NCBI RefSeq assembly: GCF_001679785.1
Contig: NZ_CP016287.1
Span: 744,001-808,000, forward strand
Reading direction: 5' to 3'
DNA: 64,000 nt
From: Rhizobium leguminosarum
GTDB taxonomy: Bacteria > Pseudomonadota > Alphaproteobacteria > Rhizobiales > Rhizobiaceae
The translations under genes and the position numbers were made by a program. Position 1 is the first letter of the stretch, and each line of letters begins with the position of its first letter. Positions 24,563 to 34,217 of the stretch are shown in pieces. The notes beneath the pieces are model-generated. The model saw only the letters and a program-made list of their open reading frames with translations. It was not told the origin of the DNA and did no database searches.

Positions 24563-25425
24563 CCATGACCAGTTCCGAAACCACCTCCGGCCGGCTGTCC
24601 GGAACCCGGTTTGGCTATCGCTTCAACATTGTCGGCGCGATCGGCTTCACCGTCATCTTCTTATGGGCGCTCGTCGCGATCTTCGCGCCATGGATTATTC
24701 CCTACCCCGTCGGCGAGATTATCGATCTCGACTATTTCGGCCCGATGAGCCGGGAACTCTGGCTCGGCTCCGATTATCTCGGCCGCGACATGCTCTCGCG
24801 GATTCTGATGGGCGCGCGATACACGGTCGGTATCTCGCTGGCGGCGGTAACGATCGCATGCTTCAGCGGCGTCGTGCTCGGCATGATCGCAGCGGTGGCC
24901 GGCGGCTGGCTGGACACGATCCTCAGCCGCTTCCTCGACGCCCTCAACTCCATCCCGAGCAAACTGTTCGGCCTGGTGGTCGTCGCTGCCGTCGGCTCCT
25001 CGGTCCCGGTGCTGATCATGACGCTGTCGGTGATCTACATCCCCGGCGCTTACCGTTTCGCCCGGGCGCTCGCTGTCAACATCAATGCGATGGATTTCAT
25101 CACGGTCGCGCGCATCCGCGGGGAAAGCACCCTCTATCTTATTCGCTCGGAAATCCTGCCCAACATCGTCGGACCGGTGCTTGCCGATCTCGGCATCCGC
25201 TTCGTCTTCATCGTTCTGCTCCTCTCCGGGCTTTCCTTCCTCGGCCTTGGCGTCCAGCCGCCCTATGCCGATTGGGGTGCGCTCGTGCGTGAGAATATCG
25301 GCGGCCTGCCATTCGGTGCGCCGGCGGTGATGTTTCCCTCGTTTGCCATCGCCAGCCTGACGATCAGCGTCAACCTGCTGATCGACAACCTGCCGCAGAA
25401 AATCCGCGACCGGAGTGTGTCATGA
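24559..25425 (+). CDS. ABC importer permease, DppC-type
   Basis: 288 residues with six predicted helices. LWLGSDYLGRDMLSRILMGAR is the DppC/OppC N-terminal signature, and ARIRGESTLYLIRSEILPN the ATPase-contacting loop. It overlaps both neighbours by ATGA (24559-24562 and 25422-25425), so translation is coupled with the other permease and the ATPase. Confidence 0.9.
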   Translation: MTMTSSETTSGRLSGTRFGYRFNIVGAIGFTVIFLWALVAIFAPWIIPYPVGEIIDLDYFGPMSRELWLGSDYLGRDMLSRILMGARYTVGISLAAVTIACFSGVVLGMIAAVAGGWLDTILSRFLDALNSIPSKLFGLVVVAAVGSSVPVLIMTLSVIYIPGAYRFARALAVNINAMDFITVARIRGESTLYLIRSEILPNIVGPVLADLGIRFVFIVLLLSGLSFLGLGVQPPYADWGALVRENIGGLPFGAPAVMFPSFAIASLTISVNLLIDNLPQKIRDRSVS

Positions 25426-27077
25426 GCAATTTCATCGAAATCCGTGACCTGAAGGTCGATGCCACCACCGACTCCGGCCGTCGTGTCGAAATCATCAAGG
25501 GTGTCAGCCTCGATGTTGCCGAGGGCGAGATCGTCGCGCTGATCGGCGAGAGCGGCTCGGGCAAGACTACCATCGCCCTGACCCTGATGGGCCACACCCG
25601 TGCGGGCTGTCGTATCTCCGGCGGCAGCGTTTCGGTCGGCGGCAAGGACATGGTCACGCTCAGCGAGAAGCAGCGCGCCAAGGTGCGCGGCACCGAAGTC
25701 GCCTATGTCCCGCAATCGGCGGCTGCCGCCTTCAACCCGGCCACATCGATCATGGATCAGGTGATCGAAGTCACGCGTATCCATCAGCTGATGTCGCCGG
25801 ACGATGCGCGTGCTCGGGCAGTCGAGCTCTTCCGGGCGCTGTCGCTGCCGAACCCCGAGACGATCGGCAGCCGTTATCCGCACCAGGTTTCCGGCGGCCA
25901 GCTGCAGCGTCTGGCGGCCGCGATGGCGCTGATCGGCGACCCGACCCTCGTCATCTTCGACGAGCCGACGACGGCGCTCGACGTCACAACCCAGATCGAA
26001 GTGCTGCGTGCTTTCAAATCGGTCATGAAGAAGGGCGGCATAGCAGGTGTGTATGTCTCGCACGACCTTGCCGTCGTCGCGCAGATCGCCGACCGTATCG
26101 TGGTCTTGAAAGGCGGAGAAACCCAGGAAACCGGCACCACCGACGAAATCCTCAACAATGCCAAGCACCCCTATACCAGGGAGCTGCTTGCAGCCTTCGA
26201 GCCGAAACTGCGCGCAGCAGCAGCCCCTGTCGAGAAAGCGGCGGCTCCGCTTCTGAAGATCGAAGATCTCGTCGCTGGCTATGGACAGCGCCAGGCTGAC
26301 GGGCTGCCGCTCGTTCGCGCGGTCGAGCATGTGAGCCTGAAGGTGGAAAAAGGCCGCAATCTCGGCATCATCGGCGAATCCGGTTGCGGCAAGTCGACGC
26401 TCGCCCGCACCATCGCCGGCATCCTGCCGGCCGCGATCGGCAAGATCACCTTCGACGGCACGGAACTGCATCGCAACGCGCGCAAGCGTTCGCGTGATGA
26501 GTTGCGCGAGATGCAGATCGTCTTCCAATATGCCGATACCGCACTCAACCCGGCAAAATCGGTCGAGGACATCCTCGACAGACCTTTGGTCTTTTACCAC
26601 GGCATGGATCGAAAGGCGCGGAACGCCCGGATCGATCAGCTGCTCGACATGGTGCGCCTGCCCCGCAATCTGCGCCACCGCCGGCCGGGCGAACTCTCGG
26701 GCGGGCAGAAGCAACGCGTCAACTTCGCCAGGGCGCTCGCCGCCGATCCGAAGCTGATCCTCTGCGACGAGATTACCTCGGCGCTCGACACGGTTGTCGC
26801 CGCAGCGGTCATCGACCTGCTCAAGGAATTGCAACGCGAACTCGGCCTCTCCTACATCTTCATCAGCCACGACCTCTCGGTGGTGGAGGCGATCTGCGAT
26901 GAGATCGTCGTGATGTATGGAGGCCGGAAGGTCGAGGAGATCACCTCATCGACGGTGAAGGCGCCGCAACATCCCTATTCGCAGCTGCTCTTCTCATCGG
27001 TGCCGACCCTCGATCCGGCCTGGCTCGACGGGCTCCAGCAGGATCCGGAACTGGTGCGGACCTATTGCCGCCACTGA
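25422..27077 (+). CDS. ABC importer ATPase with two nucleotide-binding domains
   Basis: 551 residues formed from two complete ABC domains. Domain 1 has GESGSGKTT, signature VSGGQLQRL and Walker B LVIFDEPTTALD; domain 2 has GESGCGKST, LSGGQKQRV and LILCDEITSALD. It is thus a DppD-DppF fusion, a common arrangement in rhizobial peptide-type importers. It supplies both ATPase sites of the heterodimeric transporter encoded just upstream. Confidence 0.92.
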   Translation: MSNFIEIRDLKVDATTDSGRRVEIIKGVSLDVAEGEIVALIGESGSGKTTIALTLMGHTRAGCRISGGSVSVGGKDMVTLSEKQRAKVRGTEVAYVPQSAAAAFNPATSIMDQVIEVTRIHQLMSPDDARARAVELFRALSLPNPETIGSRYPHQVSGGQLQRLAAAMALIGDPTLVIFDEPTTALDVTTQIEVLRAFKSVMKKGGIAGVYVSHDLAVVAQIADRIVVLKGGETQETGTTDEILNNAKHPYTRELLAAFEPKLRAAAAPVEKAAAPLLKIEDLVAGYGQRQADGLPLVRAVEHVSLKVEKGRNLGIIGESGCGKSTLARTIAGILPAAIGKITFDGTELHRNARKRSRDELREMQIVFQYADTALNPAKSVEDILDRPLVFYHGMDRKARNARIDQLLDMVRLPRNLRHRRPGELSGGQKQRVNFARALAADPKLILCDEITSALDTVVAAAVIDLLKELQRELGLSYIFISHDLSVVEAICDEIVVMYGGRKVEEITSSTVKAPQHPYSQLLFSSVPTLDPAWLDGLQQDPELVRTYCRH

Positions 27078-27380
27078 GTGCCGATCTCCTGCACGCTTGC
27101 CAGACACGGCGCGCGCCCGGTCAGGTCGTGTTGAAAAGCCTGGGCTACACGGCACGAGATCTGCAAGTGGCAGCGAACAAGGCTTTGGAAAGCAAGCCCG
27201 AAATTCTGTCGCAAGTCCTTCCAACCAGTATGGAACTTATAGTTATAGGGAGAACAACCTGCGACAGAGAATCGGCATCTGCTTAGGACCGATGGGATCG
27301 GGGAAGGCAACGGCTGAGGTCGGTCTGGAACCCCGAAATCTTGCGTTTGAGCGGGGCTCCGTCTGCGGTCCTCTCGCCGA
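27078..27380. other. About 300 bases without a supported gene
   Basis: A + strand frame (27065-27286) reads VLKSLGYTARDLQVAANKALESKP..., which looks protein-like but has no convincing ribosome-binding site and matches nothing I recognise. It could be a gene remnant. No clear terminator for either of the two converging transcripts was found. Confidence 0.4.
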
Positions 27381-27857
27381 CTAATGCGGAAACAAGGTGG
27401 TTAGCGGCATGTGGGCTTTGATGATTGGCGATTTCAGCACGACGAAGCTGAAATACTTGTCGATGCCGACGTCCATATCGGTGAGGCGCTCCATGATCGT
27501 CTGGTATTCGTCGATCCCGGCGGTGACGAATTTCAGCAGATAATCGTAGCCCCCCGAAACCAGATGGCATTCGATCACTTGGTCGACTTTTTCGATCGCC
27601 GCCAGGAAGCGGGCGAAGTCGATCTGCCGATGGTTCTTCAGGGTGATCTCGGTGAATACAGTCAGCGTCTGCCCCAGTTTGCTGACGTTGATCTGGGCCG
27701 AATAACCTTCGATATAGCCCTCCGACTGCAGCTTCTTCACCCGCATCAGGCAGGGGCTCGGCGACAGATTGACCAGTTCGGCGAGTTCCACATTCGTGAC
27801 GCGGCCATTCTTCTGCAGTTCGTAAAGGATTTTTACGTCGATCCGGTCGAGTTTCAT
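27381..27857 (-). CDS. Lrp/AsnC-family transcriptional regulator
   Basis: 158 residues. The N-terminal helix-turn-helix (LDRIDVKILYELQKNGRV, then NVELAELVNLSPSPCLMRVKKL) and C-terminal RAM domain (VTAGIDEYQTIMERL) are standard. ATG 27857 was chosen because homology begins at MKLDRIDV. It is transcribed away from the FAD oxidoreductase gene (28091), with 233 bases between. Lrp proteins of this arrangement usually control the divergent gene in response to an amino acid. Confidence 0.9.
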   Translation of the reverse strand: MKLDRIDVKILYELQKNGRVTNVELAELVNLSPSPCLMRVKKLQSEGYIEGYSAQINVSKLGQTLTVFTEITLKNHRQIDFARFLAAIEKVDQVIECHLVSGGYDYLLKFVTAGIDEYQTIMERLTDMDVGIDKYFSFVVLKSPIIKAHMPLTTLFPH

Positions 27858-28090
27858 CTCACACGCCCTCACTTGCTGGAGATCGCCAATGACGCAGCAG
27901 ATTATGCTGCTTGTTCCCGACACCAACCTTAGCACATGGCGTTGGCCTGTCGATCGCGTTGCGAGACAGGCCGAAGCACAAACGGCTGCTGGGATCCTTC
28001 CAACACGGAATCTTCTGCTGCCACCAACCGATCTCCGGCAAAGCCGTGGCGTCAGATTCGCTACACTACGGTTAAAACGGAGACTCTCCC

Positions 28091-29416
28091 ATGCCCGCAC
28101 CGCTCAATCGCGTCGACACCACGCCGGAACTGCCTTCCACCGCTGATGTCGTGGTCATCGGCGGCGGCATCGTCGGCGTTTTCGCGGCCTATTATCTCAC
28201 CCGGCGCGGATTGAAGGTCGCCCTCGTCGAGAAGGGCCTGATCGGCGCCGAGCAATCGAGCCGCAACTGGGGCTGGTGCCGACAGCAGAACCGCGACGCC
28301 CGTGAATTGCCGATGTCGACGAAGAGCCTCGATCTGTGGGAGCGCTTCGCCACTGAGACCGGTGAGGACACCGGCTTCCGTCGTTGCGGCCTCTTCTATC
28401 TCAGCAATAGCGACCAGGAACTGTCCGGTTGGGCCCGTTGGCGCGATTTCGCCCGCTCGGTCGGCGTCACGACGCATATGCTGAGCACCGCAGAAGCAAC
28501 CGAACGCGGGCGTGCCACCGGCACCTCGTGGAAAGGCGGGGTGTTTTCGCCGACCGACGGCACCGCCGATCCGGCAAGCGCTGCGCCGGCCGTCGCGCGT
28601 GCGATCCTGAAGCTCGGCGGCACGGTGCATCAATCCTGTGCGGCCCGCGGCCTTGACGTCGAAGGCGGAAGGCTCTCCGGCGTCGTCACCGAGCATGGCA
28701 CGATCCGCACGAAAATCGCCATCCTCGCCGGCGGCGCCTGGGCCTCCTCCTTCTGCCGCCAACTCGGCATTCGATTTCCGCAAGCCTCGATCCGCTCGTC
28801 AATCCTCTCCGTATCGGCAGGTGCCGAGGGCCTGCCGGATGCATTGCATACATCCGCCGTGTCGGTGACGCGACGTCGCGATGGCGGCTACACGCTGGCG
28901 ATCAGCGGCCGCGGCCGCGTGGATCCGACCCCCCAGCAATTCCGCTTCGCGCCACAGTTCCTGCCGATGTTCGCCCGGCGCTGGCGCAGTCTCGCACCCG
29001 GCGGGCTGGAAGGCTTTCGCTCAGGGCATGAATCTCTGGCACGCTGGCGGCTCGACAGGCCGACACCGATGGAGCGCATGCGCATCCTCGACCCGGCGGT
29101 AAACGAGGCCACCATTGCCCTCACGCATTCGCGGGCGCTCGAACTTCTTCCCGCGTTGAAGAAAACCGATATCAGCGCGGCCTGGGCAGGGTACATCGAC
29201 AGCACACCTGACGGCGTGCCCGGGATCGGCGAAATCCCTACCCTCCCGGGTTTCATCGTCGCTGCCGGCTTCAGCGGCCACGGCTTCGGCATCGGGCCGG
29301 GCGCCGGCCATTTGATCGCCGATATCGTCACGGGCGATGAGCCGATCGTCGATCCCAGGCCCTACCACCCCGAGCGCTTCGGGACATCCGCCTGGGGCAA
29401 AGTCGCCGATTTTTAG
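28091..29416 (+). CDS. FAD-dependent oxidoreductase, DadA-like
   Basis: 441 residues. DVVVIGGGIVGVFAAYYLTRRG is at about residues 19-40 with EKGLIGAEQSSRNWGW after it, and the C-terminal GFIVAAGFSGHGFGIGPGAG closes the FAD fold. The family oxidises D-amino acids, glycine derivatives or other secondary amines. ATG 28091 follows GGAGACTCTCCC. The divergent Lrp regulator and upstream importer suggest amino-acid or amine catabolism. It differs in the N-terminal region from the PuuB-like oxidase at 10069-11343. Confidence 0.83.
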   Translation: MPAPLNRVDTTPELPSTADVVVIGGGIVGVFAAYYLTRRGLKVALVEKGLIGAEQSSRNWGWCRQQNRDARELPMSTKSLDLWERFATETGEDTGFRRCGLFYLSNSDQELSGWARWRDFARSVGVTTHMLSTAEATERGRATGTSWKGGVFSPTDGTADPASAAPAVARAILKLGGTVHQSCAARGLDVEGGRLSGVVTEHGTIRTKIAILAGGAWASSFCRQLGIRFPQASIRSSILSVSAGAEGLPDALHTSAVSVTRRRDGGYTLAISGRGRVDPTPQQFRFAPQFLPMFARRWRSLAPGGLEGFRSGHESLARWRLDRPTPMERMRILDPAVNEATIALTHSRALELLPALKKTDISAAWAGYIDSTPDGVPGIGEIPTLPGFIVAAGFSGHGFGIGPGAGHLIADIVTGDEPIVDPRPYHPERFGTSAWGKVADF

Positions 29417-29496
29417 GGCACGGTCGGCCTTTGCGCGACCAGCCACAGGAGCTGATGCATCACGTTTCGATTGCCACGATCACGACAAATCGGCGA

Positions 29497-30348
29497 TCAG
29501 AGGAAGAGTGATCGCTTCGGTTCTTCACCGGCATCATTGGCAATCAAGGCGTGCAATGCTGCCGCCACAGGTGTGCCGAGGACGGCGAGATCGCGTACCG
29601 TGCTCATGTGATTGCCCTCTGCGACCTGCGATGCCCGCACGTCAAGCCCTTGGGCGGCAAGAATGTCCCTGAAAGCACTCGCCTGGATTTTGAATGGACC
29701 GGTTTCCCGTTCGCCGGTCATGATATCGACACGCGTTGCAGGATCGTGCTCGTGACGCAAGGGTGTAAATCGTCGCACCTCCTCGTCGCTCAAGGCAATC
29801 TCGTCCCGCAGGAAAGACCTCTGCAGGGGTTCGAGATCGTATAGCCCGCCAAGCAGGAAAGCAGCGACGACGCCCGAAGGCGCCGGCGAGCGATGGAAGA
29901 GAAAGGTTGCAAGATGTGCACCGGCGGAGTGGCCGCTGACGGAAAACCGCTTTGACGTGGCGCCAAAACGATCGGCATGCGCCAGCAGAAAAGCCTTGGC
30001 TTTCAGGACCTGACCAACAAGGACGTCCATTCTCGCCATGGGCATCAAGGAATAATCGACGATGGCTGCGACCGCGCCAGCGCCGGTGATCGTTTCAGCG
30101 ACGCAGGAATAGTCATCCTTGGAAAACATCCGCCAATAGCCGCCATGGATGAACATGTGGATCGGCATGTCCGAGCCGGCACTATTTGGCAGGAAGATAT
30201 CGAGCGTCTCGCCAGGCCTATCCCCGTAGGCGATGTTGGCCTCCATGGCGACAGTGCGCCGCGTTGCAAGGCTGCGAGCTCGGATATCGCCAACGATCGC
30301 GTCGAAATCTGCGACATGGTCACGAATGCGGAACGGATCGGCAGCCAC
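29497..30348 (-). CDS. Alpha/beta hydrolase, esterase/arylformamidase-like
   Basis: 283 residues from GTG 30348, which follows GGAGGAACCT. The oxyanion motif HGGYW (near residue 88) and nucleophile elbow GHSAGAHL are those of the carboxylesterase/kynurenine-formamidase-like group of hydrolases. It is the last gene of a four-gene leftward operon, 11 bases after the aldehyde dehydrogenase. Its likely job is to hydrolyse an ester, lactone or amide before or after oxidation, but the substrate is unknown. Confidence 0.75.
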   Translation of the reverse strand: MAADPFRIRDHVADFDAIVGDIRARSLATRRTVAMEANIAYGDRPGETLDIFLPNSAGSDMPIHMFIHGGYWRMFSKDDYSCVAETITGAGAVAAIVDYSLMPMARMDVLVGQVLKAKAFLLAHADRFGATSKRFSVSGHSAGAHLATFLFHRSPAPSGVVAAFLLGGLYDLEPLQRSFLRDEIALSDEEVRRFTPLRHEHDPATRVDIMTGERETGPFKIQASAFRDILAAQGLDVRASQVAEGNHMSTVRDLAVLGTPVAAALHALIANDAGEEPKRSLFL

Positions 30349-30359
30349 AGGTTCCTCCC

Positions 30360-31847
30360 TCAGAAACTTGTCGCAATGTACTTGGCTTCCATGAACTCGG
30401 CGATACCGTGATGCTGCCCTCCTTCACGTCCAAGGCCGCTTTGTTTCACACCGCCAAAGGGGGCAGCGGGATCGGAGACCAGTCCACGATTTAGCGCAAT
30501 CATGCCCGCCTCGACCTTGGAGGCGACCTGCATGCCGCGGCCAAATTCGCGGGTATAAATGTAGGCGGCGAGGCCATATTCCGTATCGTTGGCCGCAGCG
30601 ATGACCTCGGCCTCGGTCTCGAAACGATAGAGCGGCGCGACGGGACCGAAAATCTCCTCGCAGCCCATGTCGGAGGTCGGGGGAACATCGACAAGCACCG
30701 TCGGTGGATAAAAAAAGCCGCGTCCTGCCGATGTTCGTCCGCCGCAGAGGGCGCGCGCGCCGCGCGAAATGGCGTCCGCGACCAGGCGCTCGATCTTCTC
30801 CACCGCCTTGCGCGTGATCATCGGACCGCACTCGGTATCCGGATCCACACCCGGGCCGACCCTAAGGGCGGCCATGCGTTGGGTAAATTTTTCGGCGAAG
30901 GCATCATGGATACCGGACTGGACGTAAATGCGGTTTGCAGCCGTGCAGGCCTCACCCGCATTGCGCATTTTCGCGACCATCAGGCCTTCGATCGCCGCGT
31001 CAATGTCCGCATCGTCGAAAACGATGAATGGCGCGTTGCCGCCGAGTTCCATGGAACAGGAGATGACATTTTTCGCCGCTTCCGCCAGAAGCGTGCGGCC
31101 GACGCCCGTCGAGCCGGTGAAGGAAAGTTTTCGCACGCGCGGGTCGCTCAGCATGGCGGCGATGACGGGGCCCGGCGTCGATGTTGTCATCACGTTCACG
31201 ACGCCCGGCGGCACGCCAGCCTCCTCGTAGAGAGCCGCAAGCGCATAGGCCGTCAGCGGCGTCTCGCTCGCCGGCTTCAGGATGACGGTGCAGCCTGCGG
31301 CAAGGGCAGGCGCGATCTTGCGGGTCGCCATCGCAGCCGGGAAATTCCACGGTGTGATGAGAACGCAGATGCCGATAGGCTGGTAATCGACGACGATGCG
31401 GTTTCCACCGGCCGGGGCAATGCCGAACTCGCCAGAGATGCGCACCGCCTCCTCGGCATTCCACCGAAAGAACTCTGCCGCATAGGCGACCTCGCCGCGC
31501 GCGTCGCGCAACGCCTTGCCGTTCTCGAGCGAAATGAGCCCGGCGAGCGTTTCGGAACGCTCCACCATAAGTTCAAAGCAGCGGCGCAGGATCTCGGAAC
31601 GCTTTCTCGGCGGCATCTCGCGCCAGCCTTCCGCCGCACTTGCCGCAGCCTTCACGGCCGCCGCCGCATCCGCGACCGTGGCATCGGGCACAGAGGCAAT
31701 GACCGCCTCGGTCGAAGGGTCGATCACCTCGATTCGGCCCTCGCCCGCCGCAGGCCGCCAGGCGCCGCCAATATAGAGGCCGTCGGAGAAAGCGCTGAGC
31801 CCGAAGGGATCTTGGTCTGGATGCGACGAATGCTGGTTGACGTTCAT
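30360..31847 (-). CDS. NAD(P)-dependent aldehyde dehydrogenase, succinate-semialdehyde type
   Basis: 495 residues. PWNF, the general base E267 in MELGGNAPF and nucleophile C301 in NAGEACTAANR are present. It is the same broad group as the enzyme at 271-1740. ATG 31847 was chosen because homology to the family begins soon after; the frame is open to 31928. It lies between an iron alcohol dehydrogenase and an esterase, implying an alcohol-aldehyde-acid route. The true substrate could be any C4-C5 semialdehyde. Confidence 0.85.
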   Translation of the reverse strand: MNVNQHSSHPDQDPFGLSAFSDGLYIGGAWRPAAGEGRIEVIDPSTEAVIASVPDATVADAAAAVKAAASAAEGWREMPPRKRSEILRRCFELMVERSETLAGLISLENGKALRDARGEVAYAAEFFRWNAEEAVRISGEFGIAPAGGNRIVVDYQPIGICVLITPWNFPAAMATRKIAPALAAGCTVILKPASETPLTAYALAALYEEAGVPPGVVNVMTTSTPGPVIAAMLSDPRVRKLSFTGSTGVGRTLLAEAAKNVISCSMELGGNAPFIVFDDADIDAAIEGLMVAKMRNAGEACTAANRIYVQSGIHDAFAEKFTQRMAALRVGPGVDPDTECGPMITRKAVEKIERLVADAISRGARALCGGRTSAGRGFFYPPTVLVDVPPTSDMGCEEIFGPVAPLYRFETEAEVIAAANDTEYGLAAYIYTREFGRGMQVASKVEAGMIALNRGLVSDPAAPFGGVKQSGLGREGGQHHGIAEFMEAKYIATSF

Positions 31848-31860
31848 GATGTTTTCCAAG

Positions 31861-33090
31861 TCAGAGGGCGGAAGCAGCCAGGTCGCCGTCATAGGCCGCC
31901 CGCACCAGGCCGCGCATGGCAACGGCATCGAAGGAGCGGGGATTATTCTTGATCAGCCGGCCGATGCCGAGCGCCTGCTCTGCGGCCCAGTCGATCCGGT
32001 CTTCCGGCAGGCCGAGGCTGGCGAGCGTCGGAGCGATGCCAATCGCGGCAAAGAGGCGGCTCACCTCTGCGATCGCGGCATCGGCAACCGTCTCGTCGTC
32101 CTCTACTCCGGTGGGATCGAGGCCGAGCGCCCTACCGACAATGGCGATGTCCGCTGTAGCGACGCGGCGATTATAAGTCATCACATAGGGCAGCATGGTC
32201 GCAACCCCGAGGCCGTGCGGCGTATGGGTCAAGGCACCGACCGGATATTGCACGGCATGGGCCGCAGCGGTGCCCGCCGTTCCGAAGGCGCAGCCGGCTG
32301 CGAGCGCGCCCATCATCACATCGGCGCGCGCATCGATGTCGGCGCCGTCGACGAAGGCCTTCTCCAGGCTCCGGCTGAGGAGCCGGATGGCATGCAGCGC
32401 GAACTGGTCGGAGAGATCGCTCTTTCCGATGAAGACATGCTGCTGCGCGAGTTCAGGATCGCCGGGGCGGCGCATGGCCGTGAAGGCTTCGATGGCATGC
32501 GTCAACGCATCCGCACCGGCAATCGCCGTGAGCCCAGGCGGGCAGGATAAGGTCAGTTCCGGGTCGCAGATCGCCGCTGCGGCGATGAGATATGGGCTGG
32601 AAATGCCAACCTTTAGGGTACGATCAGAATCGGAAACAACCGCAACCGGCGTCACCTCGGAGCCGGTCCCTGCCGTCGTCGGCACGGCGATGACCGGCAG
32701 GACGGGCGCCGGCACCTTGAACTCACCGTAATAATCGGCGAGTGCGCCTCCGTGAGCGAGCAGGAGCGAAGCGCATTTGGCCATGTCGAGACAGCTGCCT
32801 CCACCGATGGCGATCACCATATCGGGCTCAAAGCCGCGCGAGGCTTCAACGCAAACCGCGACCGTATCTTGCGGCACGTCCGGCAGCGTGCGGTCATGCA
32901 CCAGGACGACAATGCCGGCTGTTTCAAGCGCGGCGATCATTTCCGCGAAGACGGGTGTTGCGGCAAAACGCGCATCCGTGCAGACGAGTGCGCGCCGGCC
33001 GGTCCTGCTGGCGACGCTCGCGAGCGCGTGGCGCTGGCCGACGCCGAACAGGATTTCCCGCGGCAACCTCAAGGCGGCAAACAGGCTCAT
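31861..33090 (-). CDS. Iron-containing alcohol dehydrogenase
   Basis: 409 residues of the Fe-ADH fold. IGGGSCLDMAKCASLLLAHGG forms the NAD-binding loop, DALTHAIEAF and the later HTPHGLGVATMLPYV contain the metal-binding histidines. Members oxidise or reduce small alcohols, maleylacetate or hydroxy acids. ATG 33090 overlaps the stop of the upstream Ldh-family gene (ATGA), so the two are translationally coupled. The frame is open to 33348 but would run over that gene. Confidence 0.83.
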   Translation of the reverse strand: MSLFAALRLPREILFGVGQRHALASVASRTGRRALVCTDARFAATPVFAEMIAALETAGIVVLVHDRTLPDVPQDTVAVCVEASRGFEPDMVIAIGGGSCLDMAKCASLLLAHGGALADYYGEFKVPAPVLPVIAVPTTAGTGSEVTPVAVVSDSDRTLKVGISSPYLIAAAAICDPELTLSCPPGLTAIAGADALTHAIEAFTAMRRPGDPELAQQHVFIGKSDLSDQFALHAIRLLSRSLEKAFVDGADIDARADVMMGALAAGCAFGTAGTAAAHAVQYPVGALTHTPHGLGVATMLPYVMTYNRRVATADIAIVGRALGLDPTGVEDDETVADAAIAEVSRLFAAIGIAPTLASLGLPEDRIDWAAEQALGIGRLIKNNPRSFDAVAMRGLVRAAYDGDLAASAL

Positions 33091-34121
33091 GATCTTTGTC
33101 CCTCGAAGGCCAGAATGCGCGGGCGCGAAAGCGCGTTGAGGTCTTCCCAGAGGCGCTGGTCGATCTCGAACCCATTGCGGCTTGCCGCCGCTCGCCGCCC
33201 GCGGGCGCGATCGCCCGGGACGAGAACCGGTTCGCCGGCGCTGGCGGGTGGTGAAGCGCGCACGGCATCGAGATAGGTCGACAGCCGCTCCGGCAGTCCC
33301 GGCGCCAGACTGGGCTCGATCAAGATGAAGACGTCGCCCTTGTTGCACGGCGACTGGCTGTCGAGCGTACCGCGCGCATCCGGCGCGAGCGCCGAGCCGG
33401 CAAGAGCTGCCACCAGCAGCTCAAAAGCAATGCCGAGGCCGTAGCCTTTCGCGTCGCCAAAGGGCGCAATCGCGCCGGCCTTCGCACGCCCCGGATCGGT
33501 CGTCGGCTTGCCGGCCGCATCGCGCGCCCATCCCTCGGGAATGGGCCTGCCGGTCGCCGCGTGATGATGGATCCTGCTCATCGGCACGAGGCTGGTGGCC
33601 AGGTCGAGCACGAGCGGTTCCTCGGCCGTTGGCACGGCGATGGCGATGGGGTTGGTGCCGAGCATGGCCCGGGTGCCGCCGAAGGGATGGACCAGCGCCT
33701 CGCTTGACGAGAGCGCGATGCCGACGAAACCCATTGCGGCGATGGCCTCCACATAGTGCGCGAGCATGCCGAGATGGTTGGCATTGCGCACGGCGACAAG
33801 GCCGATGCCAAGATCCGGAATGTGAGGCGCCAGCCGCTCGATCGCGGCCATGGCGACGACGGGCCCAAATCCCGACGAACCCTCCACCTCCAGCACCGCA
33901 TCCGCGCGCCAGCGCTGCGTGCCCTTCGTCTGCGGGTCAATGACACCGCGATCGATCCGTTCGACCAGCCGCGGAAGCCGGTACAGGCCATGCGAGGGGT
34001 GCCCCTTCATCTCCGCCGTTACCAGGACACGAGCCTGCAGGGCCGCATGGTCACGCGGTGCGCCATGCTCTTCCAGCAGCCGGGTGGCAAGCGCGAGCGC
34101 TGCCGCTTCGGATATGCGCAT
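33087..34121 (-). CDS. Ldh-family (malate/L-lactate-type) NAD(P) oxidoreductase
   Basis: 344 residues. GHPSHGLYRLPRLVERIDRG and NHLGMLAHYVEAIAAMGFVGIALSSS are signatures of the type II malate/L-lactate/ureidoglycolate dehydrogenase family, and LGTNPIAIAVPTAEEPLVLD follows. ATG 34121 follows GGGAGGA. First gene of the leftward operon, divergent from a GntR regulator. It oxidises a 2-hydroxy acid or reduces a 2-oxo acid; exact substrate unknown. Confidence 0.83.
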   Translation of the reverse strand: MRISEAAALALATRLLEEHGAPRDHAALQARVLVTAEMKGHPSHGLYRLPRLVERIDRGVIDPQTKGTQRWRADAVLEVEGSSGFGPVVAMAAIERLAPHIPDLGIGLVAVRNANHLGMLAHYVEAIAAMGFVGIALSSSEALVHPFGGTRAMLGTNPIAIAVPTAEEPLVLDLATSLVPMSRIHHHAATGRPIPEGWARDAAGKPTTDPGRAKAGAIAPFGDAKGYGLGIAFELLVAALAGSALAPDARGTLDSQSPCNKGDVFILIEPSLAPGLPERLSTYLDAVRASPPASAGEPVLVPGDRARGRRAAASRNGFEIDQRLWEDLNALSRPRILAFEGQRS

Positions 34122-34141
34122 AATTTTTCCTCCCTATATTA

Positions 34142-34162
34142 AATCGTATAGGATATAGGATT
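34142..34162. promoter_or_regulatory. Probable operator of the divergent GntR regulator
   Basis: AATCGTATAGGATATAGGATT is a 21-base imperfect palindrome: half sites AATCGTATA and TATAGGATT around GGA, with one mismatched pair. It sits between the -strand oxidoreductase operon and the + strand GntR gene, the expected place for a shared FCD-type operator. Confidence 0.55.
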
Positions 34163-34217
34163 GTCTTGGGCGCAGCATCGTGCTAGCGATTGAACCTGTC
34201 AAGAGGCAAGGCAGCAG

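Noticed and set aside
25263..26870. Long leftward open frame (535 codons) over the importer permease and ATPase genes
   Set aside because: Antisense to a double ATPase with both Walker and signature motifs; the translated sequence shows no domain.
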